A stretch of DNA of 64,000 nucleotides from Arthrobacter sp. H16F315 (GCF_024124825.1 NZ_JAMXSS010000002.1:2294001-2358000), one strand, 5' to 3'. Counted from the first letter of the stretch, positions 37,983 to 46,028 are shown. The notes: generated from the letters alone by a model not told the origin. Translations and numbers: made by a program.

Positions 37983-38900
37983 TCAGGCCAGGTTTCGGCC
38001 CAGGAAGGACAAGACCTCGGGGAGGATGGAGCGCCAATAGCCGGAGTCGTGGCCGCCGGGCTGGAAGCCGCCCTCGACGGTGCCCGGGAGCCCCTCCCGG
38101 TACTGGCGCACCGTTCCGGCAAGGGTGTCCGCGGTCCCGCAGTCGATTCGTTTGGGCAGCGCTGCGAGTCTTGGGCGTAGCGCGAACACGTTATGGGCCG
38201 CAAAGTCGTCCGGACCGTCGAAGGCGCTGTCGGTGCGCGGGTCGTAGTGGTCCCAGAGAGCCGGACTCATGGCTGCGACGGCCCGGACTCCGGGCAAGCG
38301 GCCTTGCGAGGCGAGCAGCAGCGAACCGAAGCCGCCCATCGAGAGGCCAAAGAGGCCGATCCGGCCAAGGTTGTACCCCTGGCCGCCGAGGAACGGAATG
38401 AACTCCTGGATCAGCATTGCCTGGGTGTCGCTGCCGTCAGCGCGTGGGTGCCACCAGCTGTTTCCGCCGTCCACGGCGGCTATCCCGAAGGGCAGACCGC
38501 CGGCGTCGAGGTGCCGCCGAAGCGCCTCGTGGGCGGCCAGCTCCTCCAGCAGCACTTTGTGGCTGCCGCCGAGACCGTGCAGGAATACCGCCAGCGGCAG
38601 ATCGGGCTGCGCCGCGCCGGGCGGGGCTTCGGGGGCGGCCAGTGACCAGCCGGTGCTGATTCCGGGGCGGAACACCGAAACAAATGATCCCGTCCTGGTC
38701 CGGACGGTCAACGGGACAGCAGGCGTCCGGGCCGAACCCGACGTCGGGTTCGCCGGCCCACCCGCGGGACCCGCAGGCGGCGCGGGCGGTGGCGCGGCAG
38801 GGGACGGGCTTCCGGGAGCGCAGGCTGCCAGGGCGGACGCACCTACTCCGATTCCCGCCAGCTCCAGCAAACGGCGCCGGCTCAGTTCTGACGCGTCCAT
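37983..38900 (-). CDS. secreted alpha/beta-hydrolase esterase, probable lipoprotein
   Basis: A 305-aa esterase of the S-formylglutathione-hydrolase/antigen-85-like group. The N-terminus MDASELSRRRLLELAG has a twin-arginine-like pair and a lipobox-like LAAC (about residues 22-25), then a Pro/Ala/Gly-rich linker, so it is probably anchored outside the membrane. The nucleophile is in GLSMGGFG, and the catalytic His is in GGHDSGYW near the end. Its upstream open frame to 39083 overlaps the RNase P RNA region and is not coding. Confidence 0.87.
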   Translation of the reverse strand: MDASELSRRRLLELAGIGVGASALAACAPGSPSPAAPPPAPPAGPAGGPANPTSGSARTPAVPLTVRTRTGSFVSVFRPGISTGWSLAAPEAPPGAAQPDLPLAVFLHGLGGSHKVLLEELAAHEALRRHLDAGGLPFGIAAVDGGNSWWHPRADGSDTQAMLIQEFIPFLGGQGYNLGRIGLFGLSMGGFGSLLLASQGRLPGVRAVAAMSPALWDHYDPRTDSAFDGPDDFAAHNVFALRPRLAALPKRIDCGTADTLAGTVRQYREGLPGTVEGGFQPGGHDSGYWRSILPEVLSFLGRNLA

Positions 38901-38931
38901 TCCCCGATCATAGGCCCGGCCGCCGGAGGTG

Positions 38932-38962
38932 TTGCCGGGCCGGCCCGCGGTGACCGTAGAAT
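38932..38962 (+). promoter_or_regulatory. rnpB promoter
   Basis: TTGCCG (38932-38937) and TAGAAT (38957-38962) are 19 bases apart. The -10 ends eight bases before the predicted 5' end of the RNase P RNA. Confidence 0.6.
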
Positions 38963-38969
38963 AGACGGC

Positions 38970-39365
38970 GGATGGGTTGACTAGGCGGCCGCGCGTCACG
39001 CAAGTGGCTCGAGGAACGTCCGGGCTCCGCAGGGCAGGGTGGTGGGTAACACCCACTCGGGGTAACCCGCAGGCCAGTGCCACAGAGAACAGACCGCCTG
39101 CCTGCCGGGTGTGCTTGCACAGCCGGCAAGGCAGGTAAGGGTGAAACGGTGGTGTAAGAGACCACCAGCTTCCCGGGTGACCGGGAAGGCTAGGTAAACC
39201 CCACCCGGAGCAAGGCCAGACAGGACACGTTTGAGGGCTGCCCGCCCGAGTGTCCGGGTAGGCTGCTGGAGGGCGCCGGCAACGGCGTTCGTAGATGGAT
39301 GGCCGCTATTCCTGTGCTGGCAACGGCGCGGGAACACAGAACCCGGCGTATCGGTCAACCCATCC
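38970..39365 (+). ncRNA. rnpB: RNase P RNA, bacterial type A
   Basis: Catalytic RNA that cuts tRNA 5' leaders. Helix P1 pairs 38970-38981 with 39354-39365 over 12 perfect bases. The universal core is present: GAGGAACGTCCGGGCTCC near 39009, ACAGAGAACAGACCGCC near 39082, GGGTGAAACGGTGG and AAGAGACCACCAGC near 39140-39170, and GGTAAACCCCACCCGGAGCAAG near 39193. The ends are set by P1 and are approximate by a few bases. Confidence 0.95.
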
Positions 39366-39417
39366 ACTCACACCACCGGTTATGCCGCGTGACGACAAAC
39401 CCCTGCGGCGCGCTGCG

Positions 39418-39460
39418 GCGCACGCTGCCGCGCACGCTGCAGCGCACCTGCCGCGCACGA
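39418..39460 (+). repeat. short tandem repeat, unit about 12 bases
   Basis: GCGCACGCTGCC, GCGCACGCTGCA, GCGCACCTGCC and GCGCACGA follow one another at 39418, 39430, 39442 and 39453. They lie between rnpB and a minus-strand terminator. No coding role is seen. Confidence 0.7.
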
Positions 39461-39498
39461 AAAAGCGGCGGCCGGCACCGAATGGTGCCGGCCGCCGC
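39460..39498 (-). terminator. intrinsic terminator of the small membrane-protein gene
   Basis: 15-bp perfect stem (39484-39498 with 39465-39479) and a 4-base loop, followed on the minus strand by TTTTT (39464-39460). It lies 21 bases after the stop of the minus-strand small ORF. Confidence 0.85.
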
Positions 39499-39519
39499 CG
39501 GTATGGACCAAGGGCAGTG

Positions 39520-39672
39520 TTAGGCCTTGGCCTTCCGCTTCACCCAGCCCCAGACGCCGGTTGCCACAAAGAGGATCAGGCCAACGACGGCCAGCCAGAG
39601 AAGGCCCTTGACGACAAAGCCGAGGACGGACAAAACGAGCCAGATGATAAGTAGAGTGATTATTAGTCCCAT
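39520..39672 (-). CDS. small hydrophobic membrane protein, 50 aa
   Basis: Short ORF MGLIITLLIIWLVL...GWVKRKAKA with two hydrophobic segments separated by a small loop (VVKG) and a basic tail. The ribosome site AGGA is seven bases before ATG 39672. A textbook intrinsic terminator follows at 39498-39460, which strongly supports a real transcript. Similar hydrophobic mini-proteins are common in actinobacteria; function is unknown. Confidence 0.75.
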   Translation of the reverse strand: MGLIITLLIIWLVLSVLGFVVKGLLWLAVVGLILFVATGVWGWVKRKAKA

Positions 39673-39838
39673 AGGAACATCCTAGAGGGTAGCGGGCAGC
39701 TGCGTGGGCCGGAGGGCGCCAGAGCCCGGCGTCGCTGCTGGCCTGCGTTGGGTGTGCCGGCGGGCACGCCCGGCTAACCCGGGCCGCGTGTGAGTCATTT
39801 CACGCGTAACGGGGCACCGGTCCCTTCCGGGCCGCCGG

Positions 39839-39844
39839 TAGAAT
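39839..39844 (+). promoter_or_regulatory. candidate -10 upstream of the GAPDH gene
   Basis: TAGAAT in GCCGGTAGAATGG, the same hexamer as at the rnpB promoter, with no clear -35. It is 178 bases before the GAPDH start and just ahead of a hairpin with a T-rich tail. Confidence 0.4.
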
Positions 39845-39866
39845 GGACGATGAACGTAGATGTTCT

Positions 39867-39910
39867 GCCGTCGGGTCTGCGTTCGCAGCCGGCGGCTTTT
39901 GTTTTGCTTG
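39867..39910 (+). terminator. terminator-like hairpin in the GAPDH leader (possible attenuator)
   Basis: GCCGTCGG pairs with CCGGCGGC (one G:U) below an upper stem CTGC/GCAG, over 39867-39896, followed by CTTTTGTTTTGCTTG. It would end a short transcript from the -10 at 39839 before the GAPDH gene. Confidence 0.5.
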
Positions 39911-39980
39911 ACACGTGCGCCCGGGGTGGACCGAATCCCCGGAGCCCAGGTTCCGGATACCCTCCGGCAGCCGACTTCCG

Positions 39981-39996
39981 CATACGGCGCCGTATG
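39981..39996. promoter_or_regulatory. perfect 16-bp palindrome before the GAPDH gene
   Basis: CATACGGCGCCGTATG, 25 bases before GTG 40022. The size and symmetry suit a dimeric repressor operator. The binder is unknown. Confidence 0.45.
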
Positions 39997-40021
39997 TGGT
40001 GGATTTTAGGAAGGTATTTCT

Positions 40022-41518
40022 GTGAGCCAGACGTCAGATTCTTGTCTTGATACGTGGATGGGCCGGGAGGCGCTCGCCGAGGCCATGATCCCGGTGATCG
40101 GCCGGCTGTACCGCGAGAACAACGTGGTGACGTCCATCCACGGCCGCAGCCTGATCAACAAGTCCACCATGAACATCCTGAAGGCACACCGCTTCGCCCG
40201 TCGGATGAGCAAGGAAGAACTGCGTCTGGAGGAGACCGCCCCGCTGCTCGACGCCCTGACTACGTTGGACCTCGGCGCCGCAGCCATCGACGTCGCCCGC
40301 CTCACCGAGAAGTACCGCGTCGAGGGCAACGGTGCCACCTTGGACGAGTTCCTCCGTGCGGAGCTGGCCGATGTTGTTGGCAAGCGCGGCGCCGACGACC
40401 GCACCAGCACCGACGTCGTGCTCTACGGATTCGGCCGCATCGGCCGGCTCCTGGCCCGGCTCCTGATCGAAAAGGCCGGTGGCGGGCATGGGCTGCGGCT
40501 GCGCGCCATTGTGGTCCGCCGCGGTTCGGACAATGACCTTGCCAAGCGTGCCAGCCTGCTGCGCCGCGACTCGGTCCACGGGTCCTTCGAAGGCACCATC
40601 AAGGTGGACCTCGAGAACGACACCATCACCGCGAACGGCGTCCAGATCCAGGTCATCTACTCGGACAACCCCGCCACCATCGACTACACCGCCTACGGCA
40701 TCCACAACGCACTCGTCGTCGACAACACGGGACGCTGGCGCGACGCCGAGAGCCTCTCCCAGCACCTCAAGAGCAAGGGCGCATCCCGGGTTCTGCTCAC
40801 GGCTCCGGGCAAGGGCGAGCTGAAGAACATCGTTCACGGCATCAACCACGCAACGATCACCGATGCGGACAGGATCGTCTCCGCGGCTTCCTGCACCACG
40901 AATGCCATCACTCCCGTCCTGAAGGCGATCAACGACCGGTACGGCGTCGTTCACGGCCATGTGGAGACCGTCCACTCCTTCACCAACGACCAGAACCTGA
41001 TCGATAACTTCCACAAGGGTGACCGGCGCGGACGCTCCGCCGCCCTGAATATGGTGATCACCGAGACCGGGGCGGCCACGGCAGTGGCGAAGGCACTCCC
41101 GGAGCTGCTCGGCAAGCTGACGGGAAGTTCCATCCGGGTGCCCACCCCGGACGTGTCCCTGGCCATCCTGAACCTGAGCCTGGAAAACGGCACCACCAAG
41201 GATGAGGTCAACGACTACCTCCGGGAGATGTCGCTGCACTCGGAGCTGCGCAAGCAGCTCGACTACATCGATTCGCCGGAGGTTGTCTCCACCGACTTCG
41301 TCGGCTCACGCCGGGCAGGAATAATCGACGGCCTTGCCACCATCACCAACGACAAGAACGTTATCCTCTACGTCTGGTATGACAACGAGTTCGGCTACAG
41401 CTGCCAGGTGGTCCGCGTTATGGAGGAAATGGCCGGCGTGAACCCGCCGTCGTTCCCCGCCAAGGACGCGGCGGCCACCCTGCAGGCAGCCGGTCTTCCC
41501 GTCGAGGTCACCGCCTGA
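40022..41518 (+). CDS. glyceraldehyde-3-phosphate dehydrogenase, long form with N-terminal extension
   Basis: A 498-aa GAPDH. About 125 extra residues precede the normal Rossmann start (VVLYGFGRIGRLLARLL), where usual GAPDH is about 335 aa. The catalytic Cys is in SAASCTTNAITPV, and YDNEFGYSCQVVR closes the catalytic domain. Long GAPDHs occur as second paralogs in actinobacteria, and coenzyme preference and direction may differ from the glycolytic enzyme. GGAAGG lies before GTG 40022. The leader has a hairpin and a palindrome, suggesting specific regulation. Confidence 0.92.
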   Translation: MSQTSDSCLDTWMGREALAEAMIPVIGRLYRENNVVTSIHGRSLINKSTMNILKAHRFARRMSKEELRLEETAPLLDALTTLDLGAAAIDVARLTEKYRVEGNGATLDEFLRAELADVVGKRGADDRTSTDVVLYGFGRIGRLLARLLIEKAGGGHGLRLRAIVVRRGSDNDLAKRASLLRRDSVHGSFEGTIKVDLENDTITANGVQIQVIYSDNPATIDYTAYGIHNALVVDNTGRWRDAESLSQHLKSKGASRVLLTAPGKGELKNIVHGINHATITDADRIVSAASCTTNAITPVLKAINDRYGVVHGHVETVHSFTNDQNLIDNFHKGDRRGRSAALNMVITETGAATAVAKALPELLGKLTGSSIRVPTPDVSLAILNLSLENGTTKDEVNDYLREMSLHSELRKQLDYIDSPEVVSTDFVGSRRAGIIDGLATITNDKNVILYVWYDNEFGYSCQVVRVMEEMAGVNPPSFPAKDAAATLQAAGLPVEVTA

Positions 41519-41537
41519 CCGGACATTTCTGAACTCT

Positions 41538-41587
41538 GTGGCGCATTCCCGGCCGGTCCGCTGGAATCGACCTGGAATGCGCACCAC
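41538..41587. terminator. hairpin after the GAPDH gene
   Basis: GTGG-CGCATTCC (41538-41549) pairs with GGAATGCG-CA-CCAC (41574-41587), leaving a 2-base bulge. It lies 20 bases after the GAPDH stop. There is no T tract. Confidence 0.45.
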
Positions 41588-41596
41588 AATGGTTCA

Positions 41597-41807
41597 ATGG
41601 AACAAAACCCGGCAGTAGACCACGAAACCACTCTTGAACACGCGTTGGACGTCGCGCACCGGAACGTTAAAGGAAGCCAAGCGGCTCCTCGACGATGCAC
41701 GCACCAAGTATGCGGCCGGCGAGGTCGACGAGGCGCGGGTCCAGCAACTCGAATCCCTGATGTCCCTCGCCAACGAGGACCTCGTGCGGGTGACAAAGGA
41801 GAACTAG
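41597..41807 (+). CDS. small hypothetical protein, frameshifted
   Basis: Reading MEQNPAVDHETTLEHALDV, then, after removing one G at 41672-41673, VKEAKRLLDDARTKYAAG and a helical charged C-terminus ending in VTKEN. Restored length is 69 aa, fully charged-helical, probably soluble. Codon use in the second frame is GC-rich at third positions, supporting real coding. No clear ribosome site is seen. Function is unknown. Confidence 0.55.
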
Positions 41808-41936
41808 CCGGGCACCTGTCCTCCACACTGTGGAAAACTACGGCAGCGGCGGAGACCGGATTTAGCCTTCAGGGGTGGAAGGAAGTCGTCCCGACCCGGA
41901 ACGGACCGGCGCCCGGCAGTGTGCCCTGGTGCGGGT

Positions 41937-42740
41937 GTGACCCGGACCTGGCCGGAATTCCGGCAGTCACGACGGCGGTCCCGCCAGGCGTGGGCCCTGC
42001 TTGCCGCAGTGGCCCTCGCCGTAGCCGCGGGGCTCGGCTGGTTTTTCACCGCCGGGCAGTTCGCGGCTGTGGAACCCCCGGAGGGGGGACCCAGCGAGGC
42101 GCCGGTGCTGGCGGCGCGCTGGATGAGTGCGGTCGCTTCCGTACGTCCCGTTCCGGCCGGCTCCGCTGCCGTGCTGCTCGAAACGCTGGCGGTCAAGGGC
42201 CGGGCAGCCCGGGCCGACTACGACCGCGGCGCTTTCGGCCAGGCATGGCTCGACGTGGACCTCAACGGCTGCGATACCCGAAACGACATCCTTCGCCGCG
42301 ACCTTTCGGACCTCGAGTTCAGCGGGGGATCCACCTGCCAGGTGGCCGCCGGAACGCTCCGGGAACCATACACCGGCCAGCAGATCAGGTTCCGGCGGGG
42401 AAGCGGCAGCAGCAAAGACGTACAGATCGACCATGTTGTGGCCCTGGGCGACGCCTGGCAAAAAGGTGCCCAGCAGTTGAGCGCCGGGCAGCGGGAGCAT
42501 CTGGCAAACGATCCGCTGAACCTGATCGCCGTCGACGGGGCTGCGAACCAGGACAAGAGCGCATCCGACGCCGCGACCTGGCTTCCACCGAACAAGGCCT
42601 TGCGTTGCCACTACGTGGCCCGGCAAATATCGGTCAAAGCCGCCTACCTGTTGTGGGTCACCCCGGCGGAAAAGGAGGCCATAAAACGGATCCTCGCCTC
42701 CTGTCCCGAACAGCAGACTGTTGTGCCGGCTGCCCGGTAG
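41937..42740 (+). CDS. secreted HNH nuclease, DUF1524-like
   Basis: About 267 aa with a basic N-terminus and one hydrophobic segment (WALLAAVALAVAAGLGWFF), so it is exported or membrane-anchored with the catalytic domain outside. The nuclease core shows CDTRNDILRRDL, the His-containing IDHVVALGDAW and NLIAVDGAANQDKSA, as in DUF1524 HNH proteins. It may degrade extracellular DNA for nutrients. GTG 41937 is the probable start; GTG 41919 is also possible. Neither has a strong ribosome site. Confidence 0.8.
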   Translation: MTRTWPEFRQSRRRSRQAWALLAAVALAVAAGLGWFFTAGQFAAVEPPEGGPSEAPVLAARWMSAVASVRPVPAGSAAVLLETLAVKGRAARADYDRGAFGQAWLDVDLNGCDTRNDILRRDLSDLEFSGGSTCQVAAGTLREPYTGQQIRFRRGSGSSKDVQIDHVVALGDAWQKGAQQLSAGQREHLANDPLNLIAVDGAANQDKSASDAATWLPPNKALRCHYVARQISVKAAYLLWVTPAEKEAIKRILASCPEQQTVVPAAR

Positions 42741-42749
42741 GCTGCGGGC

Positions 42750-42776
42750 GCCCGGCCGGATGAAATCCGGCCCGGC
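42750..42776 (+). terminator. hairpin after the nuclease gene, inside 15-base direct repeats
   Basis: GGCCGGAT-GAA-ATCCGGCC with one flanking mismatch. The left arm is part of a 15-base direct repeat (GGCGCCCGGCCGGAT at 42747-42761 and 42781-42795). Confidence 0.5.
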
Positions 42777-42952
42777 TGCAGGCGCCCGGCCGGATAGCGG
42801 CGCGGTCCTGCTGTGCCTCCGGACGAGCTTCAGGACACGGCGGTGTCCGCCCCGGAAAGGCAGCTGGAGTGACTTTGAGCTGTTGACCCTGAGCTGGCCG
42901 GCCAAGCGGCTCCCTCCCTTCCCGGGAGGAACCGGCACGGGCCGCAGCGTGC

Positions 42953-43459
42953 TTAGATGGTGAGCCTGACGGGGCCGGCTGTTACCGGACCGCCGCATGC
43001 TTCGTTGCCGCCCACCCTGGTCCAGTCCAGCTGTACTTCGCGACGGGCCAGAACGCCGCCGCCTGCGGCGTAGGCCTTGATGGTCACAGTCGTCGGAGCC
43101 CGCATCATGAGGCTGACATGCCAGGTCCGGTCGTCCACGCGGGACGTTGTATAGGGGCTGGCAGTTGGCGCGGATGAGGCGGACGCGGGTGTAAGCGGCA
43201 AGGTGCTGGCGGGCCCGGGCAGGACGCCCGGGCTGAGGGACGTCACCGGAAGACGAACGGGTCCATCCGAGCGCACCGAACAGACGTCCTCCGCGCAGAA
43301 CTCGACCAGGCTCACCAATTGAGAATTGCCGTCCAGGCTCACACTCAGGGAGTTGAACCACGCAAGGGCAGGGCAGGCAGTTGGCGCGGAGCCCGAGCAG
43401 CCGGCCGTTCCCGCAGCAAACAGCAGCCCGAGCGCTAGGGGAGCCGGTCGCAGCTTCAC
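42953..43459 (-). CDS. hypothetical lipoprotein
   Basis: A 168-aa protein starting MKLRPAPLALGLLFAAGTAGC: a signal peptide with lipobox TAGC and lipidated Cys21. It is therefore predicted to be anchored outside the membrane. The mature part is Ser/Pro/Thr-rich with a Cys-containing FCAEDVCSV segment. The family was not recognised. Its start overlaps the pfkB stop (ATGA), so it is translationally coupled to a sugar kinase, an odd pairing. Confidence 0.75.
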   Translation of the reverse strand: MKLRPAPLALGLLFAAGTAGCSGSAPTACPALAWFNSLSVSLDGNSQLVSLVEFCAEDVCSVRSDGPVRLPVTSLSPGVLPGPASTLPLTPASASSAPTASPYTTSRVDDRTWHVSLMMRAPTTVTIKAYAAGGGVLARREVQLDWTRVGGNEACGGPVTAGPVRLTI

Positions 43460-44436
43460 TCTGCGGGGATCCCGTCGGCGGCCCGGATGTTGAGTTCGGC
43501 CTCCAGGCGTTCGACCTCATCGCGGCGGCAAAGTTCGGTGGCCGGTGTGGTCACTGTAGCGCTCCCGGCAGCCACCGCGGCCCGGAGCGACTCCGCCAGG
43601 GTGCGGCCTTGGGCCAGCCGAAGCACAAATGCGGCGAGGAAGCTGTCCCCGGCTCCGACGGTGCTGCGAACCTGCACCCGCGGTACGGCCAGCCGAAGGA
43701 TCCCGGACTCCGAGGCGAGTACGGCTCCTTCGCCGCCAAGCGTTAAGGCGACATGTTCCGCGGCGCCGTCAGCAACCAACGCCGCGGCAGCCTCGACTTC
43801 GCTCTCTTCGCCCTCCAGAGTTGTGCCAAAGTGCAACCCCAGTTCACGGCGGCTTGGCTTCACCAGGAATACCCCCTCGGCGAGGGCTTCGGCCAGCGCC
43901 GGACCGGACGCGTCCACGATGCAGCGCGCACCATGGCGCCTCGCCAGCCGTGCCACGCGGGCGTAGAAGTCGTCCGGAACCCCCGGCGGGAGGCTGCCGC
44001 TGGCCACGATATAGCCGCCGGCGGGCAGTGAATCCGCCACCAGTGCCAGGCACAAACGCCATTCGGCCTCAGTCAATTCGGGGCCCTGGAGGACAAAGCG
44101 GAACTGCTTGCCGGTGGTGGTCTCATCGACCGTGAAGTCCTCCCGGGTATTGCCGTGGATCGGCACGGCGAGGGTGGGAACGCGTTCGGCCTCGATCAGC
44201 CTGCGGTATGCCTCTCCGGTGGGTCCGCCGGCGGTGTAGATGGCCAGGGTGCGGCCGCCCAAGCGCTGCACCACCCGCGAGACATTGACCCCGCCGCCGC
44301 CCGGGTCCAGGCGGCTGGCGCCGCACCGCATCTTGTGGCCACTGATGACATGCTCCGTGGCAGTACTGAGGTCCAGCGCGGGATTTACGGTGAGTGTGAG
44401 GATCGGCTGCATCGGCGTCGGTCTGGGGTCTGGCAT
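43456..44436 (-). CDS. 1-phosphofructokinase-type hexose kinase (PfkB family)
   Basis: A 326-aa ribokinase-fold kinase. Signatures are GGGGVNVSRVVQRLGG near the N-terminus, GSLPPGVP, and the catalytic base in STVGAGDSFLAAF. Candidates are 6-phosphofructokinase (Pfk-2), 1-phosphofructokinase or tagatose-6-phosphate kinase; the sequence alone does not separate them, and there is no fruA nearby. ATG 44436 is used; ATG 44412 is an alternative. It overlaps the downstream lipoprotein gene. Confidence 0.88.
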   Translation of the reverse strand: MPDPRPTPMQPILTLTVNPALDLSTATEHVISGHKMRCGASRLDPGGGGVNVSRVVQRLGGRTLAIYTAGGPTGEAYRRLIEAERVPTLAVPIHGNTREDFTVDETTTGKQFRFVLQGPELTEAEWRLCLALVADSLPAGGYIVASGSLPPGVPDDFYARVARLARRHGARCIVDASGPALAEALAEGVFLVKPSRRELGLHFGTTLEGEESEVEAAAALVADGAAEHVALTLGGEGAVLASESGILRLAVPRVQVRSTVGAGDSFLAAFVLRLAQGRTLAESLRAAVAAGSATVTTPATELCRRDEVERLEAELNIRAADGIPAE

Positions 44437-44572
44437 GGCCTAAGCATAGGGCTGCGCGCCGCCGGTGTACCCGGCCGGACGGCCCCTTGTGGGCGGTCCA
44501 TTGCTCGGCAAGAATGGGCACGGCAGGGCAAACGGCAGGAGATATCCCGCCGCGGAAGGTGGAACGGGGACC

Positions 44573-45469
44573 ATGGCACATCGCAAGGCCGGCGGCGGCA
44601 AGGCTGGCTCCGGCACCTCACAGGATGATCGCAAGCGAGCCAAGGGACATGCCGCCGGACACTCCGGGCGATTGCCCCTCGGCGTCTACGAGGCCGAGCT
44701 GTCCCGGCTCCAGGCTGAACTCGTTTCATTGCAGGAATGGGTCCGCAGCACCGGAGCGCGCGTCCTGGTGATTTTCGAGGGACGCGACGCCGCCGGCAAG
44801 GGCAGCGCTATCAAGCGGGTTACCGAATACCTGAATCCTCGGGTTGCCCGGATTGTGGCGTTGCCCGCCCCGACGGACCGGCAGCGCGGCGAATGGTATT
44901 TCCAGCGTTATGTGGAGCATCTTCCCGCGGCCGGGGAGATCGTCCTGATGGACCGATCCTGGTACAACCGAGCCGGCGTCGAACATGTGATGGGATTCTG
45001 CACGCCAGCGGAACACAAGCGTTTTATGGCCCAATGCCCCGTCTTTGAACGCCTGCTGATCCAGGACGGCATTCTGATGTTCAAGTACTGGTTTTCGATC
45101 AGCCATGCGGAACAGGAACGCCGGTTCAAATCGCGGCTGGATGATCCGATGCGGCAATGGAAGCTTTCGCCGATGGACCGGGAAGCGATCCTCCGTTGGG
45201 AAGACTATTCACGGGCCAAGGACGACATGTTTATGCAGACGGACACCGCCGACTCGCCCTGGTATGTAGTCGAGGCCGAGGACAAGCGCCGGGCCCGGAT
45301 CAACATGATCGCCCATCTGCTCGCCGGGATCGACTACACCGAGGTTCGGACGGAGCCCGTGACGCTGCCGGAAAGGCCGCGGGCGGTCAACTACACCCGG
45401 CCGCCACGGGAATTGTTCCGCTACGTTCCCGATCATGCGGCCATCCTGCTGAAGTCCGGGCACGGCTAA
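44573..45469 (+). CDS. ppk2: polyphosphate kinase 2
   Basis: A 298-aa PPK2-family kinase that uses polyphosphate to phosphorylate nucleotides. The P-loop is EGRDAAGKGSAIK (about 69-81), and the Walker B/lid region is LMDRSWYNRAGVEHVMGFC (about 125-143), followed by the family segment WKLSPMD. Its basic Gly-rich N-terminus is variable in the family. ATG 44573 gives the usual length; the open frame upstream to 44465 is unconserved. Confidence 0.93.
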   Translation: MAHRKAGGGKAGSGTSQDDRKRAKGHAAGHSGRLPLGVYEAELSRLQAELVSLQEWVRSTGARVLVIFEGRDAAGKGSAIKRVTEYLNPRVARIVALPAPTDRQRGEWYFQRYVEHLPAAGEIVLMDRSWYNRAGVEHVMGFCTPAEHKRFMAQCPVFERLLIQDGILMFKYWFSISHAEQERRFKSRLDDPMRQWKLSPMDREAILRWEDYSRAKDDMFMQTDTADSPWYVVEAEDKRRARINMIAHLLAGIDYTEVRTEPVTLPERPRAVNYTRPPRELFRYVPDHAAILLKSGHG

Positions 45470-45533
45470 CGGGGCACAGCCGGCGGGCCGCGGCGACTGA
45501 TGCCCGGCCGGGGCGGCTCGGTAGGCTGGGAGG

Positions 45534-46028
45534 ATGTCGAATGAATTTCTGTTGAGCCTTGCCGGGATCGCCGGTGTGTTGCTGGTGATCCGGCTTCTGG
45601 CCCCGGCTGTCCCGCACGCCCGGTTGGCCCGGCGCGTCACTCCGGGTGAGCTGGTGCTCGCGGTGGCCGGAGTCGCGGGCCTGGTCCTTCATTGCGGCGC
45701 GATGTTTTTCGGGTCAGTCGTCGCGGCAATACCCGGCACGGGACCCGTGATCGCCCAGATCAACGCAATGGGCACGGCGAGCATACTCTGGTATGTGGTG
45801 CCTGCGGCGTTACTTCTTGCCGGCCTTCGGCGGCAGCAGCTTTTTGCCGTGGTGGTGCTCGCCGTCGCCCTGCTGGCCGTAGGAGTCACCATGTACAACG
45901 GGGCCCCGCTTGCGACGCATCTGGTCACGATCTACGCCGCCGCCGTGGTGATCGCAGCTATCATGTTCCTCCTGGTCCTGCCGCCGCGGTTCGGCCGCAT
46001 GGGCACACCAGCCAAACCCGTTTCCTAG
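45534..46028 (+). CDS. small integral membrane protein, unknown
   Basis: A 164-aa protein with about four to five hydrophobic segments (near residues 6-24, 39-66, 82-97, 103-118 and 131-149) and a short basic C-terminus. No enzymatic motif is visible and the family was not recognised. GGGAGG precedes ATG 45534. It is a single gene between ppk2 and the convergent def. Confidence 0.75.
   Translation: MSNEFLLSLAGIAGVLLVIRLLAPAVPHARLARRVTPGELVLAVAGVAGLVLHCGAMFFGSVVAAIPGTGPVIAQINAMGTASILWYVVPAALLLAGLRRQQLFAVVVLAVALLAVGVTMYNGAPLATHLVTIYAAAVVIAAIMFLLVLPPRFGRMGTPAKPVS

Noticed and set aside
38970..39365. Open frames crossing the RNase P RNA, including an upstream extension of the esterase
   Set aside because: The RNA fold and core motifs are unmistakable, and the esterase has a proper start with a signal peptide at 38900.
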